In this document: piece by piece, positions 1-9,324 of the stretch
Position numbering within the stretch: the first letter of the stretch is position 1
Layout of the letters: each line of letters begins with the position of its first letter
NCBI GenBank assembly: GCA_049115735.1
Contig: JAGDZP010000013.1
Span: forward strand, 1-64,000
Direction of reading: 5' to 3'
DNA length: 64,000 nucleotides
DNA from: CAXBNB01 sp049115735
GTDB taxonomy: Bacteria; Bacteroidota; Bacteroidia; Cytophagales; Cyclobacteriaceae
Program-made: the position numbers and the translations under genes
Notes under the pieces: generated by a model
What the model saw: the letters and a program-made list of their open reading frames with translations, nothing else
Database searches by the model: none
Told to the model about the DNA's origin: nothing

Positions 1-3000
1 CGGCCTTATCGGCTACAGATTACACAGCGGTTAATGATGGAGATCGGGTATTGACCTTTACAGGATCAGTTGGAGAGGTGCAGTCTTTCACAGTTACCGT
101 GGATGATGATGCGGTAGTAGAGAATGATGAGACGTTACAAGTATTCATGCGAGATTATGTAGGTCCTGAGTCGTTAGACGGCACAGAGACTAAAAACATC
201 AGTGATGATGCGATCTTAACGATATTGAATGATGATGTTACAGTGTTGAGTTTGGATGAGGTGAGCGTAACAGAGGGAGATGCACCAGGTACAGTGACAG
301 TAGATGTTACTGTAACTTCGGGAGCAGATGTACAGGATGAGATAAGTATCAATGTATCAACAGCAGATGACACAGCAGGTTCAGGTGGAGCGTTAGCAAC
401 AGGGTTGGATGATTATGTTCCAGTGGTGAATGAGGTAGTTACCTTCCCAGCTGGAACTTCAGCGGGCGATACTCAAACAGTAACAATCACAATCAATGGA
501 GATGATGTAGTAGAGAACGATGAGACTATATCTGTAGAATTTAGTGGTGGCTTCACTGGAGTAAGTTCAGCGAATGTGACCCCATATGATGACAGTGATA
601 CCGGTGAGGTTACTATTGATAATAATGATGCAGTAGTGATCACATTGAATGACCCATCGGGTAATGAGGATGATGGAGAGATTGAGGTAACGTTGACAAC
701 AGGTTTGGCAGTACAGGGTGGATTTAGTTTGAATGTGAACTCTACGGATGGCACAGCAGAGTTGAGTAATGCAGACTACACGAGGGTACAGAACCAGCCA
801 GTGACCTTCAGTGGTACAGCCGGTGAGGTACAGTCTTTCACGATCACAATTACCGTTGATGATACAGTAGAAGAAGATGAGACCTTGAGTATCAGCATGG
901 CTGACTACTCAGGACCTACGTCGCTTGCTACTACCACGGAAGACATTACCGATACCAATACAGTAACGATCATCAATGATGATCAGACCGTATTGACGAT
1001 AGCCGATGTGAGTATAAACGAAGACGAGGGACCTGCGGTAATTACTGTGGTTTCTACCAATGCAGTACAAGGAGGATTCGATGTTGATGTCAACACTTTA
1101 GATGTAAGTGCTACTCAAGCGGATTCAGATTATACAGACGCAGGACAAACATTGTCTTTTGCAGGTACATCAAATGAGTCTGTTCAGTTCAACGTTACGT
1201 TGGGAGCAGATGATAAGGTAGAAATTGACGAAGAACTGATGATTACTATGGACACTTACATGGGTCCTGAATCTAATAGTGGTACAGTAACTCATGACAT
1301 TGCAGATGATGCAGTACTTACAATCGTCAATGATGATCAAACAGTACTTACAATAGCGAACCAAAGTGGATTAGAGGATGACGGAGCTATGACAATTACT
1401 GTTACCTCTAGTAATCAGGTTGATGGAGGGTTCTTATTGAACCTTGATTTGGAAGATGACTTGGCTACTGTGGCCGATTTGGACTACACGGATGCTACTC
1501 CACAGCTTTCATTTGATGGTACAAGCGACAATGAAACGCAGACCTTCATAGTAGTGCCTACAACAGATTCTAGAGTTGAGAGTGACGAAACCTTAGACGT
1601 GGTTATGTCTACGGTTGCTGCGAATACAACGGGAATCACCAGTGATGATTTTGATATTACTGATTCGGCAGTAGTTACAATAACAAACGATGATGCTGCT
1701 GAAGTTAGATTTACAGCTGGAACTACTCTAGTTTCTCAGGATGAAGAAACCACAACAATGACTTTCGTTGTTGAACTGACAAATCCTGTCGATGTAGACG
1801 TAGAAGTTCCTGTTAATGTAACTGGAGGTACTGCCGCCGGTGTTGGAGTGGATTTCACAGTTCCTGGAACTACAGTGGTGATACCGGCCGACGATACTAC
1901 TGTTGATTTTGATATCTCAATAGTTCAGGAAACTATAGTAGAATCTGATGAAACAATAGAATTGGCATTGGCAATTCCAGATCCTACGACAACCACACTT
2001 CCAGCTTCTGAGGCTAGAGATGTTACACTGTCTGTTAGTGCCAATACAGCTACTGGTACGGTGGTAAATACAGATCAGGCTAACGTTACTATCGCTAGTG
2101 TTAGCACCATTGATGAACCAGACAATGGAGAGACATCCAATTTGGTATTCACAGTGACTCTAGATGAGCCAGTGGATGGTGGATTTGATATTAACTTCAC
2201 CACAGAAGACGGAGTGGCTATAGCAGGTTCTGATTTTATCGACAATGACAACTCTCTGAACTTTACTGGTAATATCTTACCTGCTGATGAATTCAGAGAA
2301 GTAATTGTGGTAGTTACAGGTGACAATACTGTAGAAGCAATAAATGAAGATTTAAGCTTTGTATTGGGAGCCATTACAATGGGTAACACGGATGTAGATT
2401 CGAATGATATTCTTGTTGCCATGAATACGGCTACAGTAAATATTGTCGATAACGATCAAGCCATAGCGCAATTCATTGAATCGTCTATTAGTCAGGATGA
2501 GGAGTCTGGTACAATGACTTTTGAAGTAGAGTTGACTAATCCAGTAGATGTTGATGTGGACGTTGCTATTGATTTGTCGAATGTTACTACCGAAGTTGAG
2601 GATTATGTACTACCTGCTTCAACTACTTTGACATTTGTAGCGGGAGACCAAAGTGAAGACTATGTACTTAGCTTGGTTGATGATGCTATTGTTGAAATTG
2701 ATGAAGAGTTTGATATGTCAATTGGAACCATAACACCAGCGGCGACAAGAGATGTTGTGAATACAGGGGTTGGATCATCTGATGGTACTATTGTCAATAC
2801 TGATCAGGCCACCGTATCGTTATCTGCGTCAACTGGTAGCGTCAATGAGGGTCTGTCAGGAACTACAGACTTGATCTTTGTCGCGACACTGGATAATCCG
2901 GTTGATGATGGTTTCACATTAGCTTATACTACAGATGATGTTTCTACTACGGCAATTGATTATAATGATAATGACGATAGCATGAACTTCTCTGGAAATG

Positions 3001-5690
3001 CAGGCGAGGCAATGACAATTACGGTTCCTGTAGTAGGTGATAATATTGTAGAGGCTGATGAAACTTTAAATTTAAGTTTAGGTGCTGTTTCCGGAGCTAC
3101 CGTGGATCTAAGCGATATTCTGATTTCTGGTACTCCACAAGTTGGTACTATAGTTAATGATGATGCAGCCGATGTAATAATGGCTACAAGTACCTTAAGT
3201 GTATCTCAGAATGAGGAAATAGCCTCAATGAAGTTTACCATCGAATTGACAAACCCTGTTGACATTGCGGTTGAGGTTCCTGTAAATATTGTTGGTGGAA
3301 CAGCCCAGGCCTTAGGTACTGACTATACTGTTCCTAGCACGACGGTTACATTTGCAGCAGGAGATGAAAGTGAAGTATTTGATATCAGCATTGAAAATGA
3401 TGTCATAGTAGAAGCTGATGAGACCATCTTGCTTGCATTAGGTTCACCGAGCTTGAGTGCAGTAAGAGATGTTTCAACGTCCGGTAGTCAGTTTGAAGCC
3501 GATGGTACTATTGTGAACACTGATCAAGCTAACTTGACGTTGACAGCTACTAACGCTTCAGTGTCAGAAGCTAATGCCGGGGCAGATAACCTGACGTTCA
3601 CTGCAACACTTAGTGCACCAGTTGATCAAGGATTTGATGTTGCATATACTTCTGATAATGGTACGGCATTGGCTGGATCAGATTATGTCAACAATGATGG
3701 AGCTTTGACTTTCAACGGAAATAGTGCTAATGAAATAAGGTCATTCGATGTTGTAGTGTTGAACAATGATGTTGTTGAACCAAACATTGAAGAAATGACC
3801 GCATCACTTGGTGTTATTTCATTGAACAATACCGGTATTGATGTTAATGACATTACAATTGTAGGCAATACTCAAACTGGTTCAATCATAGATGATGATG
3901 TAACTACCATTACTTTGGAAGATGTATCTGGTGATGAAGGTGATAGTCCTGATGAAACCATTACACTTAATATTACTTCGAGTCACGCAGTAGAAGGTGG
4001 TTTCAGTATCTTGGTCAATACCACTGATGGTACAGCGACCATTGCTGATTCTGATTATACTGGTCTAAGTGATGAATTAGTAATGTTTGCTGGTACAGCC
4101 AACGAATCAGAGACTGTATCAATAGTTACAACTGCTGATACCAAAGTAGAGGCTGATGAAACTGTATCTGTTGCAGTATCTGATGCGTCGGGTCTGTCAT
4201 TGACATTTGATACAGAGGACTTTGTATTAACTGATGATGCGACAGTTACCATTCTTAACGATGATGAGGCTACTATCACAATTAGTGAGCCGATAGCGGT
4301 TGATGAAGGTGACTCAGGTGACAATACCACGATTGTTTTCAGCGTAACATTGAGCAATGAAGTAGATCAGGACGTTACTGTCGATTTTGCCACTTCGGAT
4401 GTAGAAGCAGCAGTTGGACTGGATTACGTGTCTGAAGTTGGAACACTAACATTCAATGCAGGTGCGGTAGGTTCTCAATCTATCACGGTTGAAGTTATTG
4501 AGGATGCAGTGGTTGAGTTACCGACCGAAACATTTGAGTTAGTACTTTCTGATTTGGATACTGAAAGGAGTGTCACGCTTGATGGTGGGGCAGCTACTCT
4601 CACAAGTGTGGGTACGATCACAGATGATGATTCAGCAACTATTGCAATTTCTGATGCCGAAGTAAGTGAAGGAAATGACGGTACTGTTACCTTGAGTTTC
4701 GATGTAGAAATGACTGGTCAGGTTGATCAGGACGTGGTAGTATCTTATACTATTCCAAGTAGCACAGCTACAGTCAATGATGATTATACATTGCCGGCAT
4801 TGTCAAACGTGACAATAACTACCGGTAGTACTTTAGCTGAAATTTCAATACCAGTTAATGGTGATGAAGTAGTAGAATTGGATGAAACAATTAACATTAC
4901 GCTGACTACAACCGATGCTGGTGCAAGAGATGTTTCTTTCTCTGCCACGAACGCAGTTGGTACTATCACTAATGATGATTCAGCAACAATCACAGTCGCT
5001 GATGTTGAAATTGAAGAAGGGGACGCTTCGTTTAGTACGTTGACTTTCACTGCAGTTCTTGACAATGAAGTTGATGAGAGTATAACTGTTGACTTTAATA
5101 CTCAGGACGATGGCGCTGTGGCAGGAAGCGATTACTTATCGAACAATGGAACGTTGACATTTAATGGTAGCGCCGACGAATCAAGAACATTCAGTGTTCA
5201 AATTCTTGGAGATGAGGTAGTTGAAGCTGATGAGTTGTTCAACATTGTTTATACCAACTTCAATGCTGATGGTAGGGATGTGACAATGGCCACTTCAACA
5301 ATGGGTACTATTCTCAATAATGATCAGGCTACCTTGGCTATTGACGATGTTTCAATGACCGAGGGTAATACCGGAATGACAAACTTTGAATTCATCGTAA
5401 CCTTAGATGGAGAAGTTGATCAGGCATTTACGCTTGATTATACAACTCAGGATGTTGTTGATGGAGCTACTATAGCCGATAGTGATTATGTTGCTAACTC
5501 CGGAAGCCTGAACTTCTCAGGTGCAGATGGTGAGGAAATGACAATCACTGTTGAGGTTAATGGCGATCTGGTTGTTGAAGTAGACGAAGTGTTTGAAGTG
5601 CTTCTAAGTACTATTGATGCAGATGGTAAGAACGTAGTGTTCTCTGATGAGTTGGGTGAAGGTACTATCGAGAATGATGATAGCTTACCT
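1..5690 (+). repeat. Tandem Calx-beta coding repeats
   Basis: About 16 degenerate units of roughly 270-380 bp each encode one Calx-beta-like sandwich. Units recur with GTIVNTDQA, NPVDVDVEVPV or PVDGGFD-type cores and VVEADET-type calcium-site signatures. Similarity is higher at protein level than at DNA level, so this is a domain array and not a recently expanded satellite. Confidence 0.85.
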
Positions 5691-6893
5691 GTTGTTACAC
5701 CAGATTTGGCATTCGATATTGATGAAGATGCTGCCAATACGACCCAGGTTGGAGAAGTGACGTCAGAAGACCTCAACGGAAGTCCTGCTTGGAGTATCAC
5801 AGATGGCAATGCGGATGGTATCTTTACAATTGGAGCAGCTGACGGAATCATATCAGTTACTGACAATACAAATCTTGATCGTGAGACCACAGATATATAT
5901 ACGATTACTGTAACTGTCTCTGATGGATTGAATACTAGTGATCCAGAGACAGTGAGTATTACGATTAATGATGTGAATGATAATCCTCCAGTAATTACGG
6001 CAGACCAATCATTTACAATTAGTGATGATGCATTGGATGAAACGGCTATTGGAGTTGTTGCTGCAACAGATGTTGATCTCAATACGACGTTTAGTTCTTG
6101 GTTGATAGTATCAGGAAATGAAGACGGAGTGGTAGAAATCAATCCAAATACGGGTGAGTTATTTGTTGCCGATGGTACAAATCTTGATTTTGATGTTACT
6201 TCATCTTATACTTTAGGTGTAACTGTTTTTGATGGAAACGTTACTAGTGCTGAGGTAACCGTCACAATTACAGTGATTGATACTAATGATGCTCCAACAG
6301 ATATGACGCTCACTGATTCAACTGATGAGGACGGTGATACTTCTAATGTAGATATATTGGAGTCGGTAGGCGTAGGAACGCTGATCGGATTCTTTGAAAC
6401 TACTGATGTAGATTTGAATGATAGTCATACGTACGAGTTGGTGGATGGTGATGGAAGCCTTCACAACCACTTGTTTGAGATAGCAGGAACTGACCTGCGT
6501 ACGTTTGTAATGCTTGATTTTGAGGAGACTGCAGTTGCTTCGATAAGAGTAAGAACTACGGACGCTGCTGGTGAGTCTTTTGAGAAGGTATTTACTATTA
6601 CCTTGATTCAGGATACTACATTGCCTGTCGAAATTTGGAACACGATTACTCCAAACAATGATGGTTATAATGATACGTGGATTATTGATAACATATCTTC
6701 AGATCCACAGGCTCAAATTATTATTACGGATGTTTATAAAAACGTAGTATACAATAGTATCGGATACACAGTACCATTCGATGGTACCTTTAATGGTAAC
6801 CCGCTACCAACAGGAGCTTATCCATTCTCCATCAAACTATCGACTGGTGAAGAGATAAAAGGAATACTGCACATATTAAGACTAAAGAATTAA
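1..6893 (+). CDS. Giant Calx-beta/cadherin surface protein with T9SS type B sorting domain (5' end outside window)
   Basis: The reading frame is open from the first complete codon at position 3, so the true start lies upstream and at least 2296 residues are present. About 16 Calx-beta-type units run to about 5690; each ends in a junction such as TILNDD, TIVNTDQA or TITNDD and is very rich in Asp, Thr and Val. Three cadherin-like repeats follow (about 5690-6620, with DVNDNPP and DTNDAP linkers). The last 90 residues match the gliding-motility-associated type B sorting domain (TPNNDGYNDTW, then an LPTGAYPFSIKL-like end). Proteins of this kind are exported by T9SS and held at the cell surface as adhesins, as SprB is. 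The next gene is a PorP/SprF homologue 25 bases downstream, the usual partner. The acidic residues of Calx-beta and cadherin units suggest calcium-dependent rigidity, which is inference. The ligand is unknown. Confidence 0.93.
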   Translation, partial: ALSATDYTAVNDGDRVLTFTGSVGEVQSFTVTVDDDAVVENDETLQVFMRDYVGPESLDGTETKNISDDAILTILNDDVTVLSLDEVSVTEGDAPGTVTVDVTVTSGADVQDEISINVSTADDTAGSGGALATGLDDYVPVVNEVVTFPAGTSAGDTQTVTITINGDDVVENDETISVEFSGGFTGVSSANVTPYDDSDTGEVTIDNNDAVVITLNDPSGNEDDGEIEVTLTTGLAVQGGFSLNVNSTDGTAELSNADYTRVQNQPVTFSGTAGEVQSFTITITVDDTVEEDETLSISMADYSGPTSLATTTEDITDTNTVTIINDDQTVLTIADVSINEDEGPAVITVVSTNAVQGGFDVDVNTLDVSATQADSDYTDAGQTLSFAGTSNESVQFNVTLGADDKVEIDEELMITMDTYMGPESNSGTVTHDIADDAVLTIVNDDQTVLTIANQSGLEDDGAMTITVTSSNQVDGGFLLNLDLEDDLATVADLDYTDATPQLSFDGTSDNETQTFIVVPTTDSRVESDETLDVVMSTVAANTTGITSDDFDITDSAVVTITNDDAAEVRFTAGTTLVSQDEETTTMTFVVELTNPVDVDVEVPVNVTGGTAAGVGVDFTVPGTTVVIPADDTTVDFDISIVQETIVESDETIELALAIPDPTTTTLPASEARDVTLSVSANTATGTVVNTDQANVTIASVSTIDEPDNGETSNLVFTVTLDEPVDGGFDINFTTEDGVAIAGSDFIDNDNSLNFTGNILPADEFREVIVVVTGDNTVEAINEDLSFVLGAITMGNTDVDSNDILVAMNTATVNIVDNDQAIAQFIESSISQDEESGTMTFEVELTNPVDVDVDVAIDLSNVTTEVEDYVLPASTTLTFVAGDQSEDYVLSLVDDAIVEIDEEFDMSIGTITPAATRDVVNTGVGSSDGTIVNTDQATVSLSASTGSVNEGLSGTTDLIFVATLDNPVDDGFTLAYTTDDVSTTAIDYNDNDDSMNFSGNAGEAMTITVPVVGDNIVEADETLNLSLGAVSGATVDLSDILISGTPQVGTIVNDDAADVIMATSTLSVSQNEEIASMKFTIELTNPVDIAVEVPVNIVGGTAQALGTDYTVPSTTVTFAAGDESEVFDISIENDVIVEADETILLALGSPSLSAVRDVSTSGSQFEADGTIVNTDQANLTLTATNASVSEANAGADNLTFTATLSAPVDQGFDVAYTSDNGTALAGSDYVNNDGALTFNGNSANEIRSFDVVVLNNDVVEPNIEEMTASLGVISLNNTGIDVNDITIVGNTQTGSIIDDDVTTITLEDVSGDEGDSPDETITLNITSSHAVEGGFSILVNTTDGTATIADSDYTGLSDELVMFAGTANESETVSIVTTADTKVEADETVSVAVSDASGLSLTFDTEDFVLTDDATVTILNDDEATITISEPIAVDEGDSGDNTTIVFSVTLSNEVDQDVTVDFATSDVEAAVGLDYVSEVGTLTFNAGAVGSQSITVEVIEDAVVELPTETFELVLSDLDTERSVTLDGGAATLTSVGTITDDDSATIAISDAEVSEGNDGTVTLSFDVEMTGQVDQDVVVSYTIPSSTATVNDDYTLPALSNVTITTGSTLAEISIPVNGDEVVELDETINITLTTTDAGARDVSFSATNAVGTITNDDSATITVADVEIEEGDASFSTLTFTAVLDNEVDESITVDFNTQDDGAVAGSDYLSNNGTLTFNGSADESRTFSVQILGDEVVEADELFNIVYTNFNADGRDVTMATSTMGTILNNDQATLAIDDVSMTEGNTGMTNFEFIVTLDGEVDQAFTLDYTTQDVVDGATIADSDYVANSGSLNFSGADGEEMTITVEVNGDLVVEVDEVFEVLLSTIDADGKNVVFSDELGEGTIENDDSLPVVTPDLAFDIDEDAANTTQVGEVTSEDLNGSPAWSITDGNADGIFTIGAADGIISVTDNTNLDRETTDIYTITVTVSDGLNTSDPETVSITINDVNDNPPVITADQSFTISDDALDETAIGVVAATDVDLNTTFSSWLIVSGNEDGVVEINPNTGELFVADGTNLDFDVTSSYTLGVTVFDGNVTSAEVTVTITVIDTNDAPTDMTLTDSTDEDGDTSNVDILESVGVGTLIGFFETTDVDLNDSHTYELVDGDGSLHNHLFEIAGTDLRTFVMLDFEETAVASIRVRTTDAAGESFEKVFTITLIQDTTLPVEIWNTITPNNDGYNDTWIIDNISSDPQAQIIITDVYKNVVYNSIGYTVPFDGTFNGNPLPTGAYPFSIKLSTGEEIKGILHILRLKN

Positions 6894-6918
6894 ATAGCAA
6901 CCAATAAATAATGTTTCG

Positions 6919-7914
6919 ATGAAAAGGTTAGGTATATTAATAGTAATTATTGGAATTCATACTGAACTGTTTGCACAGCAAGGGGTTCCAACCGTTCTGC
7001 AGCGTTATAGACACTTACCGTTTTTTAGCCCAGCGCTTACAGGTGTCAGTGACTATGTGGATGTCAATGTTGGACATGGAATTCAACCCTTAGGTTCGGG
7101 CCAATCCTTGAAGACCAATTTATTGAGTGCATATTATTCTACACGGCAGCATGGACACGGTAGAAGTAATTCTATTAGAGGTACAGGTACTGAAACGCAA
7201 GATGATTTTTATGCTAACAAGCATACACAAGCAAGATTAAAAATTGGTTTTGGTACTGCGTTGTTTACCGAAAGTATTGGTGAATTTAGCAATACTTATA
7301 ACAGTACTTCTGCTGCTGTACATGTGCCAGTAGCAGATCATACTTACGTATCGCTGGGCTTGGCTGTTGGTTTTAACATTACGAAAGTTGATTTACCTAA
7401 TTTGTTAGTACGACAGCCGAATGACCCTGTTTATTTAATATATCAAAATTCAGCTGGAAGTAATTCTTACTTACACATTGATGCTGGAATAGGTGTTACT
7501 TCTATAAAGTATTATTTTGGTATAGGAGTTAATAATATCGCCAATGCCAGAATATCAGGTGATCAGCAGTTGGATTTTAGTAATCCTTTAGTAACTAATT
7601 TTGTTGGTGGGTATCGTTTCTTCCATAGTCATAATTTTGAAGCTATTGCAGTATCATCTGTTACTTTTCAATCAGGTGTACCAACATTATGGAATGTTGG
7701 TACCAGGGGAAGAATTAGTGAAAAAGTTTTGGTAGGATTGAATGTAACCTCTGACCTCTCCATTATTACTCAATTGGGATTTCAGATTAATGATTATATC
7801 AATTTTGGATATAGCTATAGTATGACAACTGGAGATGCTGTTGTTACAACCTCTCATGAAATTGGTGTCGGGTTAAGATTCCTTAACCATGGTAACTACT
7901 CTCCATTGATGTAA
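6919..7914 (+). CDS. PorP/SprF family type IX secretion outer-membrane protein
   Basis: A 331-residue protein with an N-terminal Sec signal (hydrophobic stretch ending LFAQQ), an early YRHLPFFSPALTG segment typical of PorP/SprF proteins (which usually have an N-P-A or S-P-A-like turn here), and alternating beta-barrel segments to the C-terminus. Family members sit in the outer membrane and are needed for secretion or surface attachment of specific T9SS type B substrates; SprF for SprB is the model. Its position 25 bases after the giant Calx-beta gene marks that protein as its likely client. Length is normal for the family. Confidence 0.88.
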   Translation: MKRLGILIVIIGIHTELFAQQGVPTVLQRYRHLPFFSPALTGVSDYVDVNVGHGIQPLGSGQSLKTNLLSAYYSTRQHGHGRSNSIRGTGTETQDDFYANKHTQARLKIGFGTALFTESIGEFSNTYNSTSAAVHVPVADHTYVSLGLAVGFNITKVDLPNLLVRQPNDPVYLIYQNSAGSNSYLHIDAGIGVTSIKYYFGIGVNNIANARISGDQQLDFSNPLVTNFVGGYRFFHSHNFEAIAVSSVTFQSGVPTLWNVGTRGRISEKVLVGLNVTSDLSIITQLGFQINDYINFGYSYSMTTGDAVVTTSHEIGVGLRFLNHGNYSPLM

Positions 7915-7926
7915 CATTTCGAAATT

Positions 7927-9234
7927 ATGATTATGAGAATTGCGCTATTGTTATTGGGTTTTGTTGTGTTATCTGAGGCTATGCTGGCTCAGAAGAAAAC
8001 TTATACCTATGAATTTTCAAGTTTAGAATTTTTGAGGGAACCCGATATAAATGATAAGTCTGAAGAGATTTATCCTTTATATAATAAGACGTATGATACG
8101 ATGTATTTTGTTCGTTCACATCATTTCGATAATATTGGTAAAAACAAGAATAATTTTGATATATGGTATACATATAAGAGAAACAACTCTTGGTCAACTC
8201 CATCAAATTTGCGGGAGTTAAATAATTCTCACCATAATTCAATTGTTGGGATTGGACACCAAACGGGGGCCTTATATTTAATTAATAGCTATAGTTCACA
8301 TGCGATAAGGGATCAGGGTATATCAATTTCACATTTGGAAGATGGGAAATGGTCACGTCCGGAACCGATTGATTTTGCTGTTGATACTCACAATAAGGTT
8401 TATTCCTTTTTTGTAAATCATAGTGAAGACGTTATTCTGATTACTATGTATAACAATTTGTCGGAGGGACATGAGGATTTGTTTGTTAGCTTGAAAAGTG
8501 AGGATGGTCGTTGGAGAGATCCGGTTTATTTAGGGCATGATGTTAATACCAATGGTTATGAAACTTCTCCCTTTTTGACAGATGATGGAAAGACAATGTT
8601 TTTCACTAGTAATGGTTTCGAGGGTTTTGGTGATGGGGATGTCTATATGACGAAACGATTGGATGATACTTGGTTGAATTGGACAACACCTGAAAATCTA
8701 GGAAAGGAAGTGAATTCGGATAAATTTGATGGATATTTTTCTTTGTTTGATGATGGCAGATATATGTTGTCCAGTAATCGTCATTCAGAGCTAGCTGATG
8801 TTTTTACCGGAAAGTGGAAGAGAGTTGAGGTCATTATCGAAGATGTAAAAGAAGAGGTAGTAGTAAAAGAGGTCATCAAGGAAAAGAGTTTGATGGAGTC
8901 CATGCCTGAAAGCATTGAGGTAATGTTTGATTTTAATTCTTCTGACTTTGACAAGGATAAGTATAGGACAAGGCTAGATGAGGCAGTTGCTTTTTTGAAA
9001 CATAATCCGGAAGTTGGATTGGTGATAGAAGGAAATACTGATAAAAAAGGAAATGACATGTATAATTTAATTCTGTCTCACAAAAGAGCCAAGGGAGTTG
9101 CGCAATATCTAAGAACGAGGTTGGACAAGAAGAACAACAAAGTTTTTATTCAACCAAATGGTGAGCTTAATGCTACAGATGACGAAAGTAAGAGTCGTAC
9201 TGTTGTGATAAAATATATATTGCTGAACAAATAA
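7927..9234 (+). CDS. OmpA-family protein with PD40-like beta-propeller segment
   Basis: 435 residues with a signal peptide ending near AMLAQ. The middle part (about residues 40-300) holds PD40/WD40-like repeats, for example SPFLTDDGKTMFFTSNG and FSLFDDGRYMLSSNRH. The C-terminal about 110 residues are an OmpA peptidoglycan-binding domain (EVMFDFNSSDF, then GNTDKKGNDMYN and LSHKRAKGVAQYL). OmpA/PD40 proteins are common partners of PorP/SprF genes and can anchor T9SS surface complexes to peptidoglycan, as PorE does; the TPR part of PorE is not seen here. It lies 12 bases after the PorP/SprF gene and closes the operon before a terminator. An alternative start two codons later (7933) is possible. 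Confidence 0.87.
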   Translation: MIMRIALLLLGFVVLSEAMLAQKKTYTYEFSSLEFLREPDINDKSEEIYPLYNKTYDTMYFVRSHHFDNIGKNKNNFDIWYTYKRNNSWSTPSNLRELNNSHHNSIVGIGHQTGALYLINSYSSHAIRDQGISISHLEDGKWSRPEPIDFAVDTHNKVYSFFVNHSEDVILITMYNNLSEGHEDLFVSLKSEDGRWRDPVYLGHDVNTNGYETSPFLTDDGKTMFFTSNGFEGFGDGDVYMTKRLDDTWLNWTTPENLGKEVNSDKFDGYFSLFDDGRYMLSSNRHSELADVFTGKWKRVEVIIEDVKEEVVVKEVIKEKSLMESMPESIEVMFDFNSSDFDKDKYRTRLDEAVAFLKHNPEVGLVIEGNTDKKGNDMYNLILSHKRAKGVAQYLRTRLDKKNNKVFIQPNGELNATDDESKSRTVVIKYILLNK

Positions 9235-9254
9235 TTTTATATGTACAGTATTTG

Positions 9255-9288
9255 AAGGGGTTAAGGATTTTCTTTAACCCCTTTTTTT
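9255..9288 (+). terminator. Rho-independent terminator after OmpA gene
   Basis: A perfect 10-bp stem AAGGGGTTAA / TTAACCCCTT (9255-9264 and 9274-9283) with a 9-base loop is followed by more T residues to 9288. It ends the giant adhesin - PorP/SprF - OmpA operon. Confidence 0.9.
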
Positions 9289-9289
9289 A

Positions 9290-9297
9290 TATTTTTG
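9290..9297 (+). promoter_or_regulatory. Candidate Bacteroidota -7 promoter element
   Basis: TATTTTTG fits the TAnnTTTG consensus, directly behind the terminator and 27 bases before the GTG start of the O-antigen-ligase gene. No clear TTG -33 element is seen, so this is only probable. Confidence 0.4.
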
Positions 9298-9324
9298 AAC
9301 TCCTTTTAAACAACTGAAATACAG

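Noticed and set aside
1..5690. Possible CRISPR or satellite array
   Set aside because: Repeats are long, degenerate, in frame and encode Calx-beta domains without spacers of constant size.
5486..6142. 218-codon minus-strand open frame
   Set aside because: It lies opposite the cadherin-coding part of the giant adhesin and encodes a Ser/Thr/Val-rich low-complexity sequence with no signal or domain; it is a shadow of the coding strand.
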